58,569 nt of DNA from Bacteroidales bacterium (GCA_017551515.1 JAFZLK010000028.1:1-58569), one strand, 5' to 3'. Positions 26,958 through 35,649 are shown, numbered from the stretch's first letter. Notes: a model not told the origin generated them from the letters alone. Program-made: numbers and translations.

Positions 26958-27869
26958 ATGAATCTTTTATATTTTGTCTGGGATGCCGACCCAGTGATGT
27001 TTTCAATCGGCGAACACGGAATAAGATGGTACGGACTGCTGCTGGCAGTTGGTTTTCTGCTTGGCTACCTTGTACTTGGACGTATAATGAAGAAGGAAGG
27101 CTACGAACAGAAACAAACCGACAAGTTTGCCATCTACATCATTTTAGGTTGTGTAATCGGTTTAAGGCTTGGACATTGCCTGTTCTACAACCCTGGCTAC
27201 TATCTCTCACATCCGCTTGAAATACTAAAAGTATGGGAAGGCGGATTGGCAAGCCACGGTGGTGCAATCGGAATCCTGCTGGCAATATGGCTATATTCGC
27301 GCCGAACAAAAATGCCATACTTTGAATCGCTCGACAAGGTTGCCGTGGTGGTCCCGCTTGCAGGCGCATTTGTTCGAGTTGGAAATTTCATCAATAGTGA
27401 AATACTCGGAGTACCAACAACTTTGCCGTGGGGAGTAAAGTTCATGCGTAACATGGAAGACCTAAACGAAGCATACATCGCATCCAATGGCGCTTGTCCC
27501 GACCTCGGCGTAGATTGCCTGTCGGACTTTATGATTGCTCGCCACCCGACACAACTTTACGAAGCATTCTTCTACATTGCAATGTTCTTTGTATTCTTCT
27601 TGATTTACAGCAAGTTCGTTAAAAATTGGAAGCACGGAACATTCCTCGGATGGTTCGTATTTGTACTTTTCGGTTTCCGCTTCCTAATTGAATACACCAA
27701 GACCGAACAGGCGGAATTCATCTGGAACGCACCAATTACAATGGGACAACTGCTGAGCATACCTTTTATTATATTCGGAATCGTACTTGTTGTAAGACAA
27801 TATTGGAAAAAAGGCAAAACCGAACCTATTGAAAACACAAAAAATAATAAAATAAAAAACAACAAATAA
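26958..27869 (+). CDS. lgt: Prolipoprotein diacylglyceryl transferase
   Basis: 303 aa inner-membrane enzyme that moves diacylglycerol from phosphatidylglycerol onto the lipobox Cys of prolipoproteins. About seven membrane segments. Conserved parts: IRWYGLLLAVGF, the HGGAIG motif (about residue 97) and the family signature RVGNFINSEILG. The C-terminus ends in a Lys/Asn-rich tail. Many lipoproteins in this window would be its substrates. It stands alone between repeat-filled gaps. Confidence 0.95.
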   Translation: MNLLYFVWDADPVMFSIGEHGIRWYGLLLAVGFLLGYLVLGRIMKKEGYEQKQTDKFAIYIILGCVIGLRLGHCLFYNPGYYLSHPLEILKVWEGGLASHGGAIGILLAIWLYSRRTKMPYFESLDKVAVVVPLAGAFVRVGNFINSEILGVPTTLPWGVKFMRNMEDLNEAYIASNGACPDLGVDCLSDFMIARHPTQLYEAFFYIAMFFVFFLIYSKFVKNWKHGTFLGWFVFVLFGFRFLIEYTKTEQAEFIWNAPITMGQLLSIPFIIFGIVLVVRQYWKKGKTEPIENTKNNKIKNNK

Positions 27870-27910
27870 TATTGTTGTTTAAGAAACACCATTAAAGGTT
27901 GAAAATTCAC

Positions 27911-27944
27911 TTGTAGGGGCACGTTTGAAACATGTCCCTACAAA
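27911..27944. repeat. TGTAGGGGC..GCCCCTACA-type palindrome
   Basis: TTGTAGGGGCACGTTTGAAACATGTCCCTACAA arms pair over about 13 bp around a TTGAAA centre. Relatives at 53188-53217 and near 56.71 kb. Confidence 0.75.
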
Positions 27945-28045
27945 TATAAATTAACACATCATATTCATTATCAGACCCATTACCAGCAAACATTAGGATG
28001 TTAATTTTTTACAAAAAATTAACACGAGTATTGTTGTAATTGCAA

Positions 28046-28053
28046 TATCTTTG
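28046..28053 (+). promoter_or_regulatory. metK promoter -7 box
   Basis: TATCTTTG, about 118 bp before the metK ATG and 10 bp before the SAM-II riboswitch, so the riboswitch lies at the 5' end of the transcript. Confidence 0.75.
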
Positions 28054-28063
28054 TGGTGAAATT

Positions 28064-28111
28064 TTGTGGAAAGATTTGGATGCTTGCAACCACGGAAAAA
28101 AATGCTAAAAA
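28064..28111 (+). promoter_or_regulatory. SAM-II riboswitch
   Basis: The leader carries the compact SAM-II pattern: P1 TTGTGG (28064-28069) with CCACGG (28090-28095), the loop motif GATTTG (28073-28078), TTGCAACCAC (28084-28093), and the 3' AATGCTAAAAA (28101-28111) that folds back as a pseudoknot with the loop. SAM-II binds S-adenosylmethionine and lowers expression of methionine/SAM genes, and the next gene makes SAM. Identification is by pattern memory, not a covariance search. Confidence 0.78.
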
Positions 28112-28171
28112 CACAAATTCCAGTTACATCCTAATCGTTCCTGTTATTAACGTTAAAAAACTTATTGACAG

Positions 28172-29431
28172 ATGAACTATTATTTTACATCAGAATCAGT
28201 GTCGGAAGGACATCCCGACAAAGTAGCAGACCAGATTTCAGACTCGATATTAGATGAATTTCTGGCACAAGACCCCAAATCAAAAGTTGCTTGTGAAACA
28301 CTTGTAACTACAGGCTTAGTCGTTGTAGCAGGCGAAGTAAATTCAAAGGCATACGTTGATGTTCAAAGTGTTGTACGCAGAGTTGTAAACGGAATCGGCT
28401 ATACTAAGGGCGAATATCGCTTTGATGGCAATTCGTGCGGTGTAATGTCGGCAATCCACGAACAGTCGCCCGACATCAACCAAGGCGTAGAAAAAGGCAA
28501 AGGTCTCCACGAAGAACAAGGAGCTGGCGACCAAGGAATGATGTTCGGCTACGCATGCAAGGACACCGACACATATATGCCGTTACCTCTCGACCTCGCA
28601 CACAGAATGCTGAAAAAATTGTCGGAAATCCGCCGCGAAGGAAAAGAAATGACTTATCTCCGTCCCGATGCAAAGTCGCAGATAACAATTGAATACGATG
28701 AAAACGGAACTCCGTTGCGCATTGACACAATTGTAATCTCCACCCAGCACGATGAGTTCGACAAGAACGAAAAGAAGATGCTCGACAAGATAGAAAAGGA
28801 TGTTCGAAAAATTTTAATACCGAGAGTAATTGCCGACTTGCCAGCTCGTACACAGAAACTCTTCAAGAAAGACTTCAAGTTGTTTGTCAACCCAACTGGC
28901 AAATTCGTCATCGGTGGACCTCACGGCGACAGCGGACTTACTGGACGCAAGATTATAGTTGATACATACGGTGGCAAAGGCGCACACGGCGGTGGAGCTT
29001 TCAGTGGAAAAGACCCGTCAAAGGTTGACCGTTCGGCAGCATACGCAGCACGTCACATTGCAAAGAACCTTGTCGCAGCAGGCGTTGCAAACGAAATTTT
29101 GATTCAGGTAGCATACGCAATTGGTGTAGCAGAACCAGTCGGCATTTATGTTAACACATACGGAACAGCAAATGTCAAGATGAGCGATGCTGAAATCGCC
29201 GAGAAGGTGAAGAAAATCTTCCCTCTCACTCCCGAAGCAATACAAAAGCGCCTTAAGCTGTTGAATCCTATTTATGCAGAAACTGCAGCATACGGACATT
29301 TCGGTCGCGAACCAAAGACGGTAAAGAAAACTTTCATGGCCGATGGCAAAAAAATCGAGAAGGAAGTAGAACTCTTTACTTGGGAGAAACTCGACTATAT
29401 TGACAAGGTAAAGAAGGAATTTGGCCTATAA
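28172..29431 (+). CDS. metK: S-adenosylmethionine synthase
   Basis: 419 aa, forms SAM from ATP and methionine. Family motifs: [19 protein letters not shown] (about 5-23), [22 protein letters not shown] (ATP site), the P-loop-like [17 protein letters not shown], and [27 protein letters not shown]. Feedback control by the SAM-II element in the leader fits the product. A UUCG-loop terminator follows at 29453. Confidence 0.98.
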   Translation: MNYYFTSESVSEGHPDKVADQISDSILDEFLAQDPKSKVACETLVTTGLVVVAGEVNSKAYVDVQSVVRRVVNGIGYTKGEYRFDGNSCGVMSAIHEQSPDINQGVEKGKGLHEEQGAGDQGMMFGYACKDTDTYMPLPLDLAHRMLKKLSEIRREGKEMTYLRPDAKSQITIEYDENGTPLRIDTIVISTQHDEFDKNEKKMLDKIEKDVRKILIPRVIADLPARTQKLFKKDFKLFVNPTGKFVIGGPHGDSGLTGRKIIVDTYGGKGAHGGGAFSGKDPSKVDRSAAYAARHIAKNLVAAGVANEILIQVAYAIGVAEPVGIYVNTYGTANVKMSDAEIAEKVKKIFPLTPEAIQKRLKLLNPIYAETAAYGHFGREPKTVKKTFMADGKKIEKEVELFTWEKLDYIDKVKKEFGL

Positions 29432-29452
29432 TCACAATTGCTCATATTAAGG

Positions 29453-29476
29453 AAAAGCCACTTCGGTGGCTTTTTT
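29453..29476 (+). terminator. metK terminator
   Basis: AAAAGCCAC-TTCG-GTGGCTTTTTT: stable tetraloop hairpin followed by T6. Confidence 0.9.
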
Positions 29477-29572
29477 ATTATCGCGACATTTTTGTTATTT
29501 CACTAATTCCCAGCAGTTTAAACATTTTCTCAAAAAAGAGAAAGATTTTTCGTTTATTCCAAAATATTGTTG

Positions 29573-29580
29573 TACCTTTG
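29573..29580 (+). promoter_or_regulatory. rpsF operon promoter -7 box
   Basis: TACCTTTG, 54 bp before the rpsF ATG. I see no distinct bS6:bS18-type leader motif in the short UTR. Confidence 0.7.
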
Positions 29581-29634
29581 CCGAGCAAAAATTTTAAAGT
29601 ATTTTATTTATTAACAAATTGATTTTTAAAGATT

Positions 29635-29979
29635 ATGATTAATCAGTACGAAACCGTTTTCATTGCAACTCCCGTTTTGTCTGAGCCACAGATGAAGGAA
29701 ACGGTTGAAAAATTCAAGAAGTACATCACCGAGAATGGTGAATTGGTACACGAAGAGGACTGGGGTCTTAGAAAAATGGCTTACTCCATCCAGAAGAAAA
29801 CTACAGGCTTCTACCACTTGTTTGAGTTCAAGGCAGAAGGCGCATTTGTAAACAAGCTCGAAACCGAGTTCAGACGTGACGAAAAGATCATGCGCTTCCT
29901 TACCATGAAGATGGACAAGCACGCAGTTGCTTACAGCGAAAAGAAAAGAAGAGAACAAGAATCTAAAAAGGAGGAATAA
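29635..29979 (+). CDS. rpsF: 30S ribosomal protein S6 (bS6)
   Basis: 114 aa bS6, which binds 16S rRNA together with bS18. Recognised from [49 protein letters not shown] and [14 protein letters not shown]. First gene of the rpsF-rpsR-rplI operon. Its own ATG has no Shine-Dalgarno sequence; however, its last codons (Lys-Lys-Glu-Glu-stop) spell the AAGGAGG site used by rpsR. Confidence 0.97.
   Translation: MINQYETVFIATPVLSEPQMKETVEKFKKYITENGELVHEEDWGLRKMAYSIQKKTTGFYHLFEFKAEGAFVNKLETEFRRDEKIMRFLTMKMDKHAVAYSEKKRREQESKKEE
29968..29974 (+). promoter_or_regulatory. Strong Shine-Dalgarno site of rpsR
   Basis: AAGGAGG, 7 nt before the rpsR ATG. Unusual because nearly all other starts in the window lack any such match. 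Confidence 0.85.
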
Positions 29980-29981
29980 TT

Positions 29982-30251
29982 ATGGCACAGAACAATTCAG
30001 AAATCAGATATTTAACTCCTTTGGCAGTTGAAGTAAAGAAGAAAAAATACTGCCGTTTCCTCAGAAGCCGCATTAAATATGTTGACTACAAGGATCCGCA
30101 GTTCCTCAAGAAGTTCTTGAACGAACAGGGTAAGATTTTACCAAGACGTCTCACCGGAACATCACTGAAGTATCACCGCAAAGTCGCTCAGGCAGTTAAG
30201 AGAGCTAGACACCTCGCTTTGTTGCCATACGTAACCGACATGATGAAATAA
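29982..30251 (+). CDS. rpsR: 30S ribosomal protein S18 (bS18)
   Basis: 89 aa bS18, partner of bS6 on the small subunit platform. Recognised from the core FKKYCRF-like segment ([19 protein letters not shown]), [34 protein letters not shown] and the C-terminus. It starts 2 bp after the rpsF stop, behind a full AAGGAGG. Confidence 0.97.
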   Translation: MAQNNSEIRYLTPLAVEVKKKKYCRFLRSRIKYVDYKDPQFLKKFLNEQGKILPRRLTGTSLKYHRKVAQAVKRARHLALLPYVTDMMK

Positions 30252-30253
30252 TT

Positions 30254-30261
30254 AAAGGAGG
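30254..30261 (+). promoter_or_regulatory. Strong Shine-Dalgarno site of rplI
   Basis: AAAGGAGG, 7 nt before the rplI ATG, in the 17-bp rpsR-rplI gap. Confidence 0.85.
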
Positions 30262-30268
30262 AATAGAA

Positions 30269-30727
30269 ATGGAAATCATACTGAAACAAGACGTAGAAAA
30301 CTTAGGTCACAGAGACGAAATAGTTAATGTAAAACCTGGATACGGAAGAAACTATCTCATTCCTCAGGGTTACGCAATTCTTGCAACCGAAACTGCAAAG
30401 AAAATCCATGCAGAAAACATGAAGCAGAGAGCACACAAGGAAGCTAAGCTCCGCGAAGAAGCCGAAGCTCTCGCAGCTAAGATGGAAGGTCTCGAACTTA
30501 CTATCGCTACAAAGACTTCATCGACTGGAAAGATTTTCGGTTCAATCAACACCATTATGTTGGCTGAGGCTCTTGCAACAAAGGGATTCGAAATCGACCG
30601 CAAGAACATCCTCATGAAGGACAAGGCAATAAAGGAAGTTGGAAAGTACAATGCTTCTGTTCGTCTTTACAAGAACATCAAGGCAAATTTCAGCTTCAAT
30701 GTTATTACCGAAGAAACAGCAGAATAA
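30269..30727 (+). CDS. rplI: 50S ribosomal protein L9 (bL9)
   Basis: 152 aa bL9. N-terminal RNA-binding domain MEIILKQDVENLGHRDEIVNVKPGYGRNYLIPQGYA, a long central helix rich in Lys/Glu/Ala, and a C-terminal domain with GKIFGSINTIMLAEAL. Last gene of the rpsF operon; a strong terminator follows. Confidence 0.97.
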   Translation: MEIILKQDVENLGHRDEIVNVKPGYGRNYLIPQGYAILATETAKKIHAENMKQRAHKEAKLREEAEALAAKMEGLELTIATKTSSTGKIFGSINTIMLAEALATKGFEIDRKNILMKDKAIKEVGKYNASVRLYKNIKANFSFNVITEETAE

Positions 30728-30750
30728 TACTTAAGTATTAAATAGCAATA

Positions 30751-30786
30751 AAAACAAAGGCGGCATTTGTCGCCTTTTGTTTTTTC
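30751..30786. terminator. Bidirectional terminator after rplI
   Basis: ACAAAGGCG/CGCCTTTTGT hairpin with A-rich 5' and T7 3' flanks. It can also stop the convergent TonB-like transcript. Confidence 0.85.
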
Positions 30787-30821
30787 ATTGCCAGCTGTAC
30801 GAATGTTAAGCGGAAACAAAT

Positions 30822-31556
30822 CTACTGCCTTACAAAGGTATAAGTTATCTTTCCTCCTTCGGTCTTATTGCCCGAAATCTTTGAGAAAGCGGATTTTAAA
30901 GCCGCACTACGTGCTGCATTCGTCAAACATTCCACATCTGCAGTCAGATTCGACGAAACGACCTCCGCCGACGAAACCTTTCCACTTGCCGCCACTGAAA
31001 TTCTGACAACAACCACACCACTACCCTCGCAGGTAAAAACTGGCACATGCAAATACGAAACCTCTCGCTGCTTGTTGTCAAGTTCGGCATACACCAAGGC
31101 TGGTCCCGACTTAACCATGTTTCGCGGCTTGTTGTCGGACTGGTAACGCTCCATGCGCGACTGGTCGATATAATCCTCGTAAGTACGGTTCTGTGCATCG
31201 TTGTAATCGTCGCCGTACTTCTCACGCAGAAACTGCTCCTCGTACCTTGCCTTCATATCGGCTTCCGACATCGATTGCCCCGACGACTGATATGTGCGCG
31301 TTCCAGAATAGTTTGAACCAGTAACGCCAAGCCTTTCCATATACTGTGCAATTTGCTCATCAGTCATCATTTCATCTACCACATCCGACGACTGCGACTT
31401 GTCCTCCATATCAAAATCCTGAGGGTCAATTATGATATAACTTTCAGGCTCTTTTTGAATTACACCTATCTTACAGGCAAGACAAATGCATATCACAACC
31501 AAGTGAAAGAGGATTGTTCCAAGTATTCCGTTAATATTTCTGCGAAAAAAGGACAA
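30822..31556 (-). CDS. TonB-like membrane-anchored protein
   Basis: 244 aa. One N-terminal membrane anchor (GILGTILFHLVVICICLACKIG, about residues 10-31) is followed by an acidic, low-complexity linker (about 45-160). The C-terminal domain is about 85 residues and resembles TonB/energy-transducer ends (GSGVVVVRISVAASGKVSSAEVVSSNL ... LTNAARSAALKSAF). Cytoplasmic-tip anchoring with a periplasmic C-terminus fits TonB or TolA-like proteins. No ExbB/ExbD or receptor gene is adjacent, so the client is unknown. Confidence 0.72.
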   Translation of the reverse strand: MSFFRRNINGILGTILFHLVVICICLACKIGVIQKEPESYIIIDPQDFDMEDKSQSSDVVDEMMTDEQIAQYMERLGVTGSNYSGTRTYQSSGQSMSEADMKARYEEQFLREKYGDDYNDAQNRTYEDYIDQSRMERYQSDNKPRNMVKSGPALVYAELDNKQREVSYLHVPVFTCEGSGVVVVRISVAASGKVSSAEVVSSNLTADVECLTNAARSAALKSAFSKISGNKTEGGKITYTFVRQ

Positions 31557-31572
31557 CGCTAAAAGTTTTGCA

Positions 31573-31580
31573 CAAAAGTA
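31573..31580 (-). promoter_or_regulatory. Promoter -7 box of the TonB-like gene
   Basis: TACTTTTG on the minus strand, 16 bp before ATG 31556. Confidence 0.65.
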
Positions 31581-31612
31581 AACAAAATTCGTAGGATAGG
31601 AAAAGACGATTT

Positions 31613-32029
31613 TTAGTTATTGCTATCATTATCAATCAAAGCATCAACTTCTTCTATGAAGCGTTGCGCCTTGGGATAAAGTTCGTCAATCTCTTCTCGA
31701 GTAGAATAAACAAATTCCTCATAATCACCACGCTGTCGACAATCATACAAATTTGAAAAGGCTCTTCCGCTCTCTTTTGTTATCAGTCCTTTTGAAACGA
31801 AATGCAATCCAAGCAATGTTTTAACTCCAGCGTGCGTACTTGTCGAAATTTGATACTTGGTCAGTAATGCGACTGCAGCATAATAGCACGCATAATAAAG
31901 GCGATTGGTTGCTGTATTATAAAAACCTTTTTCGCAAAGGAAAGGAATCTCTGCCAATGTTTCGTGAGCGCGTTCTTGCCGATACTTCGACAATGCATCG
32001 TAGTTTTCGTTCGTCAATTCGTTTTTCAT
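31613..32029 (-). CDS. HEPN-domain protein, putative toxin
   Basis: 138 aa, UPF0332-type HEPN protein: YRQERAHETLAEIPFLCEKGFYNTATNRLYYACYYAAVALL, HAGVKTLLGLHFV and the late RQRGDYEEF motif typical of this branch. HEPN proteins paired with a minimal nucleotidyltransferase form type II or VII toxin-antitoxin pairs, in which HEPN is an RNase and the MNT partner blocks or AMPylates it. The start overlaps the MNT stop by 4 bp (ATGA). Confidence 0.82.
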   Translation of the reverse strand: MKNELTNENYDALSKYRQERAHETLAEIPFLCEKGFYNTATNRLYYACYYAAVALLTKYQISTSTHAGVKTLLGLHFVSKGLITKESGRAFSNLYDCRQRGDYEEFVYSTREEIDELYPKAQRFIEEVDALIDNDSNN

Positions 32030-32340
32030 AGCATTATACCCTCGTTTCTAACATTGTACTGAAAAGGTGTCAAGAATGGACGATTTTCCCAATCCTTACG
32101 CAACATGACAATTGTACTTATTATGATGCCTGTATCAAGTTCTATGTCATAAAATGGAGCGATGATGCTATCTTTATCGTTATATGTAAGTTTATCCGCA
32201 TCTACAAGCATCAAAAGGTCAATGTCGGAATCTGGTCTAGCATCACCACGCGCTTCCGAACCGTAGAGTATTGTCTGCACCCTCGGCTTCATCTTGCTTG
32301 CTTCGCTTCTGATTCGATCAACAATGACTTGCCTTTTCAT
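32026..32340 (-). CDS. MNT-type nucleotidyltransferase, putative antitoxin
   Basis: 104 aa from the chosen start. It carries the minimal nucleotidyltransferase signature ILYGSEARGDARPDSDIDLLML (GS..RG..DSDID), with the two catalytic Asp in DSDID. MNT partners of HEPN toxins silence them, in some systems by AMPylation. The promoter box lies 20 bp upstream, which favours this ATG over the one at 32352. First gene of the two-gene module. Confidence 0.85.
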   Translation of the reverse strand: MKRQVIVDRIRSEASKMKPRVQTILYGSEARGDARPDSDIDLLMLVDADKLTYNDKDSIIAPFYDIELDTGIIISTIVMLRKDWENRPFLTPFQYNVRNEGIML

Positions 32341-32360
32341 TTTATTTCGCATTAATACTG

Positions 32361-32368
32361 CAAAAGTA
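32361..32368 (-). promoter_or_regulatory. Promoter -7 box of the MNT/HEPN module
   Basis: TACTTTTG on the minus strand, 20 bp before ATG 32340. Confidence 0.7.
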
Positions 32369-32448
32369 TATGATTTTTTTAATTCGCAACAATATTTGAA
32401 AACATTTTAGACAATCTTGGCAACAAAACACCTCATTATCTTGATTTC

Positions 32449-32486
32449 AAAAAACAATCCCCAACATTTTCAACAAACATTGGGGA
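32449..32486 (-). terminator. argS terminator
   Basis: TCCCCAA/TTGGGGA hairpin followed on the minus strand by TTGTTTTTT. Confidence 0.8.
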
Positions 32487-32513
32487 CTTTATACAATTAC
32501 TAAATATTATTCG

Positions 32514-34292
32514 CTACATTACTTCCGGAACTTCGATTCCGAGCAAGCCCATGCCTTCCTTTATTGTCTTGGCAACCTGCTGCGACAAGCGCAGACGAAG
32601 CAGAATCACATTAGGATCATTCTCGTTGAGGATTGAATAGTCGTGGTAGAACTGGTTGAACTCCTTGCACAAATTGTACACATAGTTGGCAACCTGTCCC
32701 GGGTCAAACTTCTTAGCTGACTCCTCTACAACCTTGTCAAACGAACACAAGTTCGAAATTATGCTTACCTCCTTGTCAAGCAGATGAACATCCTCGGAAA
32801 TGCGCTTGGTTAGATTGATGTTCTGTTCCTTTGCCTTACGCAATATCGAGCAGATACGCGCGTGGGTGTATTGTATAAAAGGTCCGGTATTTCCGTTGAA
32901 GTCGATGGATTCCTTAGGATTGAATACCATCTGCTTCTTCGGGTCAACCTTGAGAATGAAATACTTGAGCGCGCCAATGGCAATCATCTCGATTATGCGG
33001 TTACGCTCTGCTTCGCTAAGGTCACCAAGTTTGCCATTTTCCTCGGATATTGCACGGGCGGTTTCTATCATATCGGCAACAAGATCGTCAGCATCAACAA
33101 CCGTACCTTCGCGCGACTTCATCTTGCCCTCGGGAAGTTCAACCATACCATACGAAAGATGGAAAATCTTGTCGTAATAGTCCTCACCCAAACGCTCGAC
33201 AACCTTCTTCAGTACTGCAAAATGATAATCCTGCTCGTTACCAACAACATATATCAACTTATCTGGATGATATTCATCGAAACGCTGAGCAGCAGTACCT
33301 ATGTCCTGAGTCATGTAAACAGTTGTGCCATCGCTACGGAGCAGGATTTTACGGTCAAGACCTTCATTGGTAAGGTCAATCCACACAGAAGTATCTGCAT
33401 CGCGAACAAAAACGCCACGGTCGAGACCTTTCTGCACTATCGACTTACCAAGCAGATAAGTCTGTGATTCATAGTATATTCTATCGAACGAAATGCCGAT
33501 TTTCTTGTAAGTCTCATCGAAACCAGCATAAACCCATTCGTTCATCATCTTCCATACTCGGCGAACTTCCTCGTCACCAGCCTCCCACTTCTGAAGCATT
33601 TCGCGGGTTTCGACCATGAGTGCCGACTTCTTTTCGGCTTCCTCATCGCTAAGTCCAGTTGCTTTCAACGCAGCGATTTCTTCCTTGTACTTGTTGCTGA
33701 ACAGCACATAGAAGTCACCGACCAACTTGTCGCCCTTCTTGCCAGCCGATTCGGGAGTAACGCCGTTGCCCCACTTCAACCATGCAATCATCGACTTGCA
33801 AATGTGGATTCCCCTATCGTTCACAAGGTTAACCTTCATAACATTGTTTCCAGCAGCCTTTATGATGCGTGATACAGAATCTCCGAGGAAATTGTTACGC
33901 AAATGTCCTAGATGCAATGGCTTGTTGGTGTTTGGCGACGAAAATTCAACCATTATCAACGGCTTCTTTGATGTGTCCTTCTTTTTAGCAGGTGATGCAA
34001 GATTGTTGAGTCGCTTCAACCAATATTCGTGCGTCATTGTAATATTCAAGAATCCCTGAATCACATTGTAGGAATCAATGTCCTCGCAACGCGCCTTCAA
34101 CGAAACGCCAATTTCCTTGGCTGTATCCATAGGACTCTTCTTGCTATACTTCGTGAACGGGAAAACGACAACCGTAAAATCGCCGTCGATTCCAGGTTTT
34201 GTTCTTTCCAACGATATTGTTACCGACTTTGAATCAACAACATACAAGTCGGACAATACCTCTCCGATATACCTTACTATATCCTTCTCCAT
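32514..34292 (-). CDS. argS: Arginine--tRNA ligase
   Basis: 592 aa class I synthetase that charges tRNA-Arg. HIGH-type motif HLGHLRNNF follows SSPNTNKPL (about residues 119-135), and the KMSKS-equivalent region reads KMKSREG. The N-terminal Add-1 domain and the C-terminal DALR anticodon-binding domain (FNQFYHDYSIL ... LRLRLSQQVAKTIKEGMGLLGIEVPEVM) are complete. Monocistronic, with a near-consensus box (TATTTTCG) at 34312-34319. Confidence 0.98.
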   Translation of the reverse strand: MEKDIVRYIGEVLSDLYVVDSKSVTISLERTKPGIDGDFTVVVFPFTKYSKKSPMDTAKEIGVSLKARCEDIDSYNVIQGFLNITMTHEYWLKRLNNLASPAKKKDTSKKPLIMVEFSSPNTNKPLHLGHLRNNFLGDSVSRIIKAAGNNVMKVNLVNDRGIHICKSMIAWLKWGNGVTPESAGKKGDKLVGDFYVLFSNKYKEEIAALKATGLSDEEAEKKSALMVETREMLQKWEAGDEEVRRVWKMMNEWVYAGFDETYKKIGISFDRIYYESQTYLLGKSIVQKGLDRGVFVRDADTSVWIDLTNEGLDRKILLRSDGTTVYMTQDIGTAAQRFDEYHPDKLIYVVGNEQDYHFAVLKKVVERLGEDYYDKIFHLSYGMVELPEGKMKSREGTVVDADDLVADMIETARAISEENGKLGDLSEAERNRIIEMIAIGALKYFILKVDPKKQMVFNPKESIDFNGNTGPFIQYTHARICSILRKAKEQNINLTKRISEDVHLLDKEVSIISNLCSFDKVVEESAKKFDPGQVANYVYNLCKEFNQFYHDYSILNENDPNVILLRLRLSQQVAKTIKEGMGLLGIEVPEVM

Positions 34293-34338
34293 AACTCAAA
34301 ATTCTCGAACGCGAAAATAATTATAAGTATCCAAAAAT

Positions 34339-34986
34339 TTATCCCTTGTTAGCATTTTGTTGATAAAACGCACAATATGCTGATATTCCGCACGATGTAC
34401 ACTTTGGAGAGCGAGCCGTGCAAACATACCTTCCATGAAGTATCAGATAGTGGTGAGCATCGGGAATATCTGCCTTGGGAATGTATTTTACGAGTTGTTT
34501 TTCGGTCTGAAGCACATTTTTTGCATTGGTCGTCAACCCTATGCGCGCCGAAACTCTGAAAACATGCGTATCCACAGGCATTTCGGGACGATTGAAAAGC
34601 ACCGCCTGAACCACATGCGCAGTCTTTCGGCCAACGCCTGGCAAATTCTGCAAAAGTTTGTCATCATCGGGAACTTCGCCACCATAACTTTCGGCAACGA
34701 TTTTGGCAGTTTCGAGCAAATGTTTTGCCTTGGCGTTGGGATATGTAACCGACTTCACAAACGACAAAATTTCCTCTTCGCTTGCCTTGCTCATCGACTG
34801 AGCATCGGGATAAGCCTCGAACAATGCTGGTGTTACCATATTCACGCGTTTGTCGGTACATTGAGCCGAAAGCATCACTGCCACAAGCAACTGAAATGGA
34901 GAGCCGTAATGCAACTCAGTCTCCACCTCGCCCATATTCTGCTTGAACCAAGCAAGAACCTTTTCGTATCTTTCTTTTTTAGTCAT
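34339..34986 (-). CDS. nth: Endonuclease III
   Basis: 215 aa bifunctional DNA glycosylase/AP lyase that removes oxidised pyrimidines. Helix-hairpin-helix LPGVGRKTAHVV with the catalytic Lys, catalytic Asp in MPVDTHVFRV, and a [4Fe-4S] ligand set C-x6-C-x2-C-x5-C in CTARSPKCTSCGISAYC. Its start is only 5 bp after the stop of the PIN gene, and I see no promoter box of its own in between. Confidence 0.97.
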   Translation of the reverse strand: MTKKERYEKVLAWFKQNMGEVETELHYGSPFQLLVAVMLSAQCTDKRVNMVTPALFEAYPDAQSMSKASEEEILSFVKSVTYPNAKAKHLLETAKIVAESYGGEVPDDDKLLQNLPGVGRKTAHVVQAVLFNRPEMPVDTHVFRVSARIGLTTNAKNVLQTEKQLVKYIPKADIPDAHHYLILHGRYVCTARSPKCTSCGISAYCAFYQQNANKG

Positions 34987-34991
34987 TTTAG

Positions 34992-35408
34992 TTAGTACAT
35001 TGGCAAAACAAATTGCCTAAAATCTTCAATGCCAATATGGCAAACCTTAGGAAATCCAATTTTATCAAGTTCATTAAAATGAGAATCGTTAGTCACAATA
35101 TAAGAAGCATTTGCAGCAATCGCACAATCGACAAACTTATTGTCGTCGTAATCGGCAGTAATTAAAGAAAATTTATAATATGCATTAACCCTTAGAACAT
35201 TAGGTCTATTCAGAATATACAAAATGACTGTTCTCGCAATTTCTGGCGTAAGTGTTCTAGCTATAATCTCTTCGTATTCTTCTAATATTTCAGTAGTTAC
35301 ACAAAGATTGTATTTCCCCAACTGGAAATCGCGCCATATTGCATAATCATCCGATTTTTTTGAAATCGAAGCCATTATGCAGTTCGTATCAAGAACTATA
35401 TTTTTCAT
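34992..35408 (-). CDS. PIN-domain putative toxin
   Basis: 138 aa PIN nuclease fold of the toxin type. Acidic residues of the metal site: Asp in VLDTNCIM (about residue 7), Glu in ILEEYEEII (about 45) and the Asp pair in ADYDDNKFVDCAIA (about 93-101), with NDSHF near 115. PIN toxins cleave RNA. It overlaps the upstream small gene by 4 bp (ATGA), the usual antitoxin-toxin arrangement. Confidence 0.87.
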   Translation of the reverse strand: MKNIVLDTNCIMASISKKSDDYAIWRDFQLGKYNLCVTTEILEEYEEIIARTLTPEIARTVILYILNRPNVLRVNAYYKFSLITADYDDNKFVDCAIAANASYIVTNDSHFNELDKIGFPKVCHIGIEDFRQFVLPMY

Positions 35409-35626
35409 TTTTGATATGGAGTACGTAGATGCGTATTTTTTATGGCGTTAATCTTTTCCTGATTCAATTCGCCACTTTCCCATAAATCGTCAAGCATATT
35501 ATCTAACCGCTTTGCATAATATTCCGACAAAACCTCTTTCAGGTCGTCCGTGTCATCTTCTGTCCTGCAAAACTCGAACAATTGAAGCAAATGCAACTGA
35601 GTTGAATTTAACTTTGTAGCTTCCAT
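35405..35626 (-). CDS. Putative antitoxin of the PIN toxin
   Basis: 73 aa, small acidic protein (TKLNSTQLHLLQLFEFCRTEDDTDDLKEVLSEYYAKRLDNMLDDLWESGELNQEKI). It is the size and position expected of an antitoxin, and the WESG-type C-terminal segment is seen in small antitoxins of Bacteroidota. ATG 35626 is chosen over 35644 because the promoter box covers the latter. Confidence 0.75.
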   Translation of the reverse strand: MEATKLNSTQLHLLQLFEFCRTEDDTDDLKEVLSEYYAKRLDNMLDDLWESGELNQEKINAIKNTHLRTPYQK

Positions 35627-35641
35627 AACATTATTTTTTTG

Positions 35642-35649
35642 CAAAAGTA
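35642..35649 (-). promoter_or_regulatory. Promoter -7 box of the PIN module
   Basis: TACTTTTG on the minus strand, 15 bp before ATG 35626. Confidence 0.7.

Noticed and set aside
32862..33467. Plus-strand open frame opposite argS
   Set aside because: Lies inside a complete arginyl-tRNA synthetase on the other strand; composition is that of an antisense shadow.
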